A DNA stretch of 64,000 nt, from contig NZ_JAPDPD010000008.1 of NCBI RefSeq assembly GCF_026283965.1, positions 1-64,000 of the forward strand, read 5' to 3'. Made by a program: the position numbers and the translations under genes. The notes under the pieces are model-generated. The model made no database searches, was not told where the DNA came from, and saw only the letters and a list, made by a program, of their open reading frames with translations. Below, piece after piece: positions 63,894 through 64,000 of this stretch. This DNA is from Dyella subtropica (GTDB lineage Bacteria; Pseudomonadota; Gammaproteobacteria; Xanthomonadales; Rhodanobacteraceae). Position 1 is the first letter of the stretch. Every line of letters begins with the position of its first letter.

Positions 63894-64000
63894 GCCGCGC
63901 CGGCGCCGGCTGCAAACAGGCAGGTTCCTGCGAGTTGCAGCCGGCGACGACATTCGCTGGCATAGGGATGATGGGGGCTTGCTCAACGTCCCCATCCAGC

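Noticed and set aside
63151-63963. A 270-codon minus-strand frame at the right end
   Set aside because: It overlaps the Rossmann-fold gene in another frame; the product is Arg/Pro/Ala-rich and lacks any domain.

Overview
The window is about 64 kb of GC-rich, tightly packed gammaproteobacterial chromosome. The SecD N-terminus, the Oar-like and CarboxypepD-type TonB-dependent receptors, the SufR-SufBCDS operon, the AmgK-MurU pair and the dispersed hairpin repeats all suggest Xanthomonadales. My best guess is Rhodanobacteraceae, close to Dyella, Luteibacter or Frateuria. This is inferred from sequence style, not from a search. I see no rRNA, tRNA, CRISPR array, prophage or intact insertion sequence. 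Almost everything looks like core or stable accessory chromosome.

Layout. 0.3-3.6 kb: yajC-secD-secF, the Sec translocon accessory operon. 4.2-8.4 kb: a large Oar-like TonB-dependent receptor, a small secreted protein and a GNAT enzyme. 8.4-11.4 kb (minus): amgK-murU peptidoglycan recycling with a fatty acid hydroxylase-family membrane protein downstream. 11.5-12.8 kb: a UDP-sugar dehydrogenase. 12.9-18.9 kb: a heavy-metal RND efflux operon (small Cys/His-rich protein, CzcC, CzcB, CzcA), followed by a mosaic of hairpin repeats. 19.4-21.1 kb (minus): glnK-amtB behind a likely sigma-54/NtrC promoter. 21.3-27.2 kb: sufR-sufB-(LprI-like)-sufC-sufD-sufS. 27.2-31.8 kb: a PLP decarboxylase, a TPM-domain protein and an M13 metallopeptidase. 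32.2-38.3 kb: a two-component system divergent from a TonB-dependent receptor and a beta-propeller protein. 38.4-39.3 kb: a GNAT enzyme and a Rieske ferredoxin. 39.4-44.5 kb (minus): a NodT-type outer membrane channel, FtsX-type permease, ABC ATPase, HlyD-like adaptor and MipA/OmpV protein, which together make a tripartite ABC exporter. 44.8-47.0 kb: a HAD phosphatase and a class III aminotransferase. 47.1-54.2 kb: a two-component system divergent from a five-gene envelope redox operon. 54.3-57.4 kb: a secreted M1 peptidase and a membrane protein. 57.7-59.7 kb (minus): ComEA-like, SET domain, GNAT and HutD genes. 59.9-63.8 kb: an M20 peptidase, YggS, an NlpC/P60 hydrolase and an NAD(P)-binding protein.

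Most interesting system: the operon at 49.5-54.2 kb. It encodes a small PepSY-type membrane protein, a periplasmic DUF2271 protein, a DUF4198 protein, ApbE (FAD:protein FMN transferase) and a membrane-anchored flavodoxin/ferredoxin-reductase fusion. The DUF2271 protein carries DGVSGAT, a match to the ApbE flavinylation motif. The divergent intergenic region holds a palindrome resembling a Fur box. My reading is an iron-responsive, transmembrane flavin electron-transfer chain that delivers cytosolic NAD(P)H electrons to a covalently flavinylated periplasmic protein, possibly to reduce ferric-siderophore or metal substrates.

Other points of interest are the enhancer-like site upstream of glnK, a palindrome lying over the -10 of the sufR promoter, a CzcA whose first signature aspartate is replaced by glycine, and dispersed repeats whose stems show compensatory changes.
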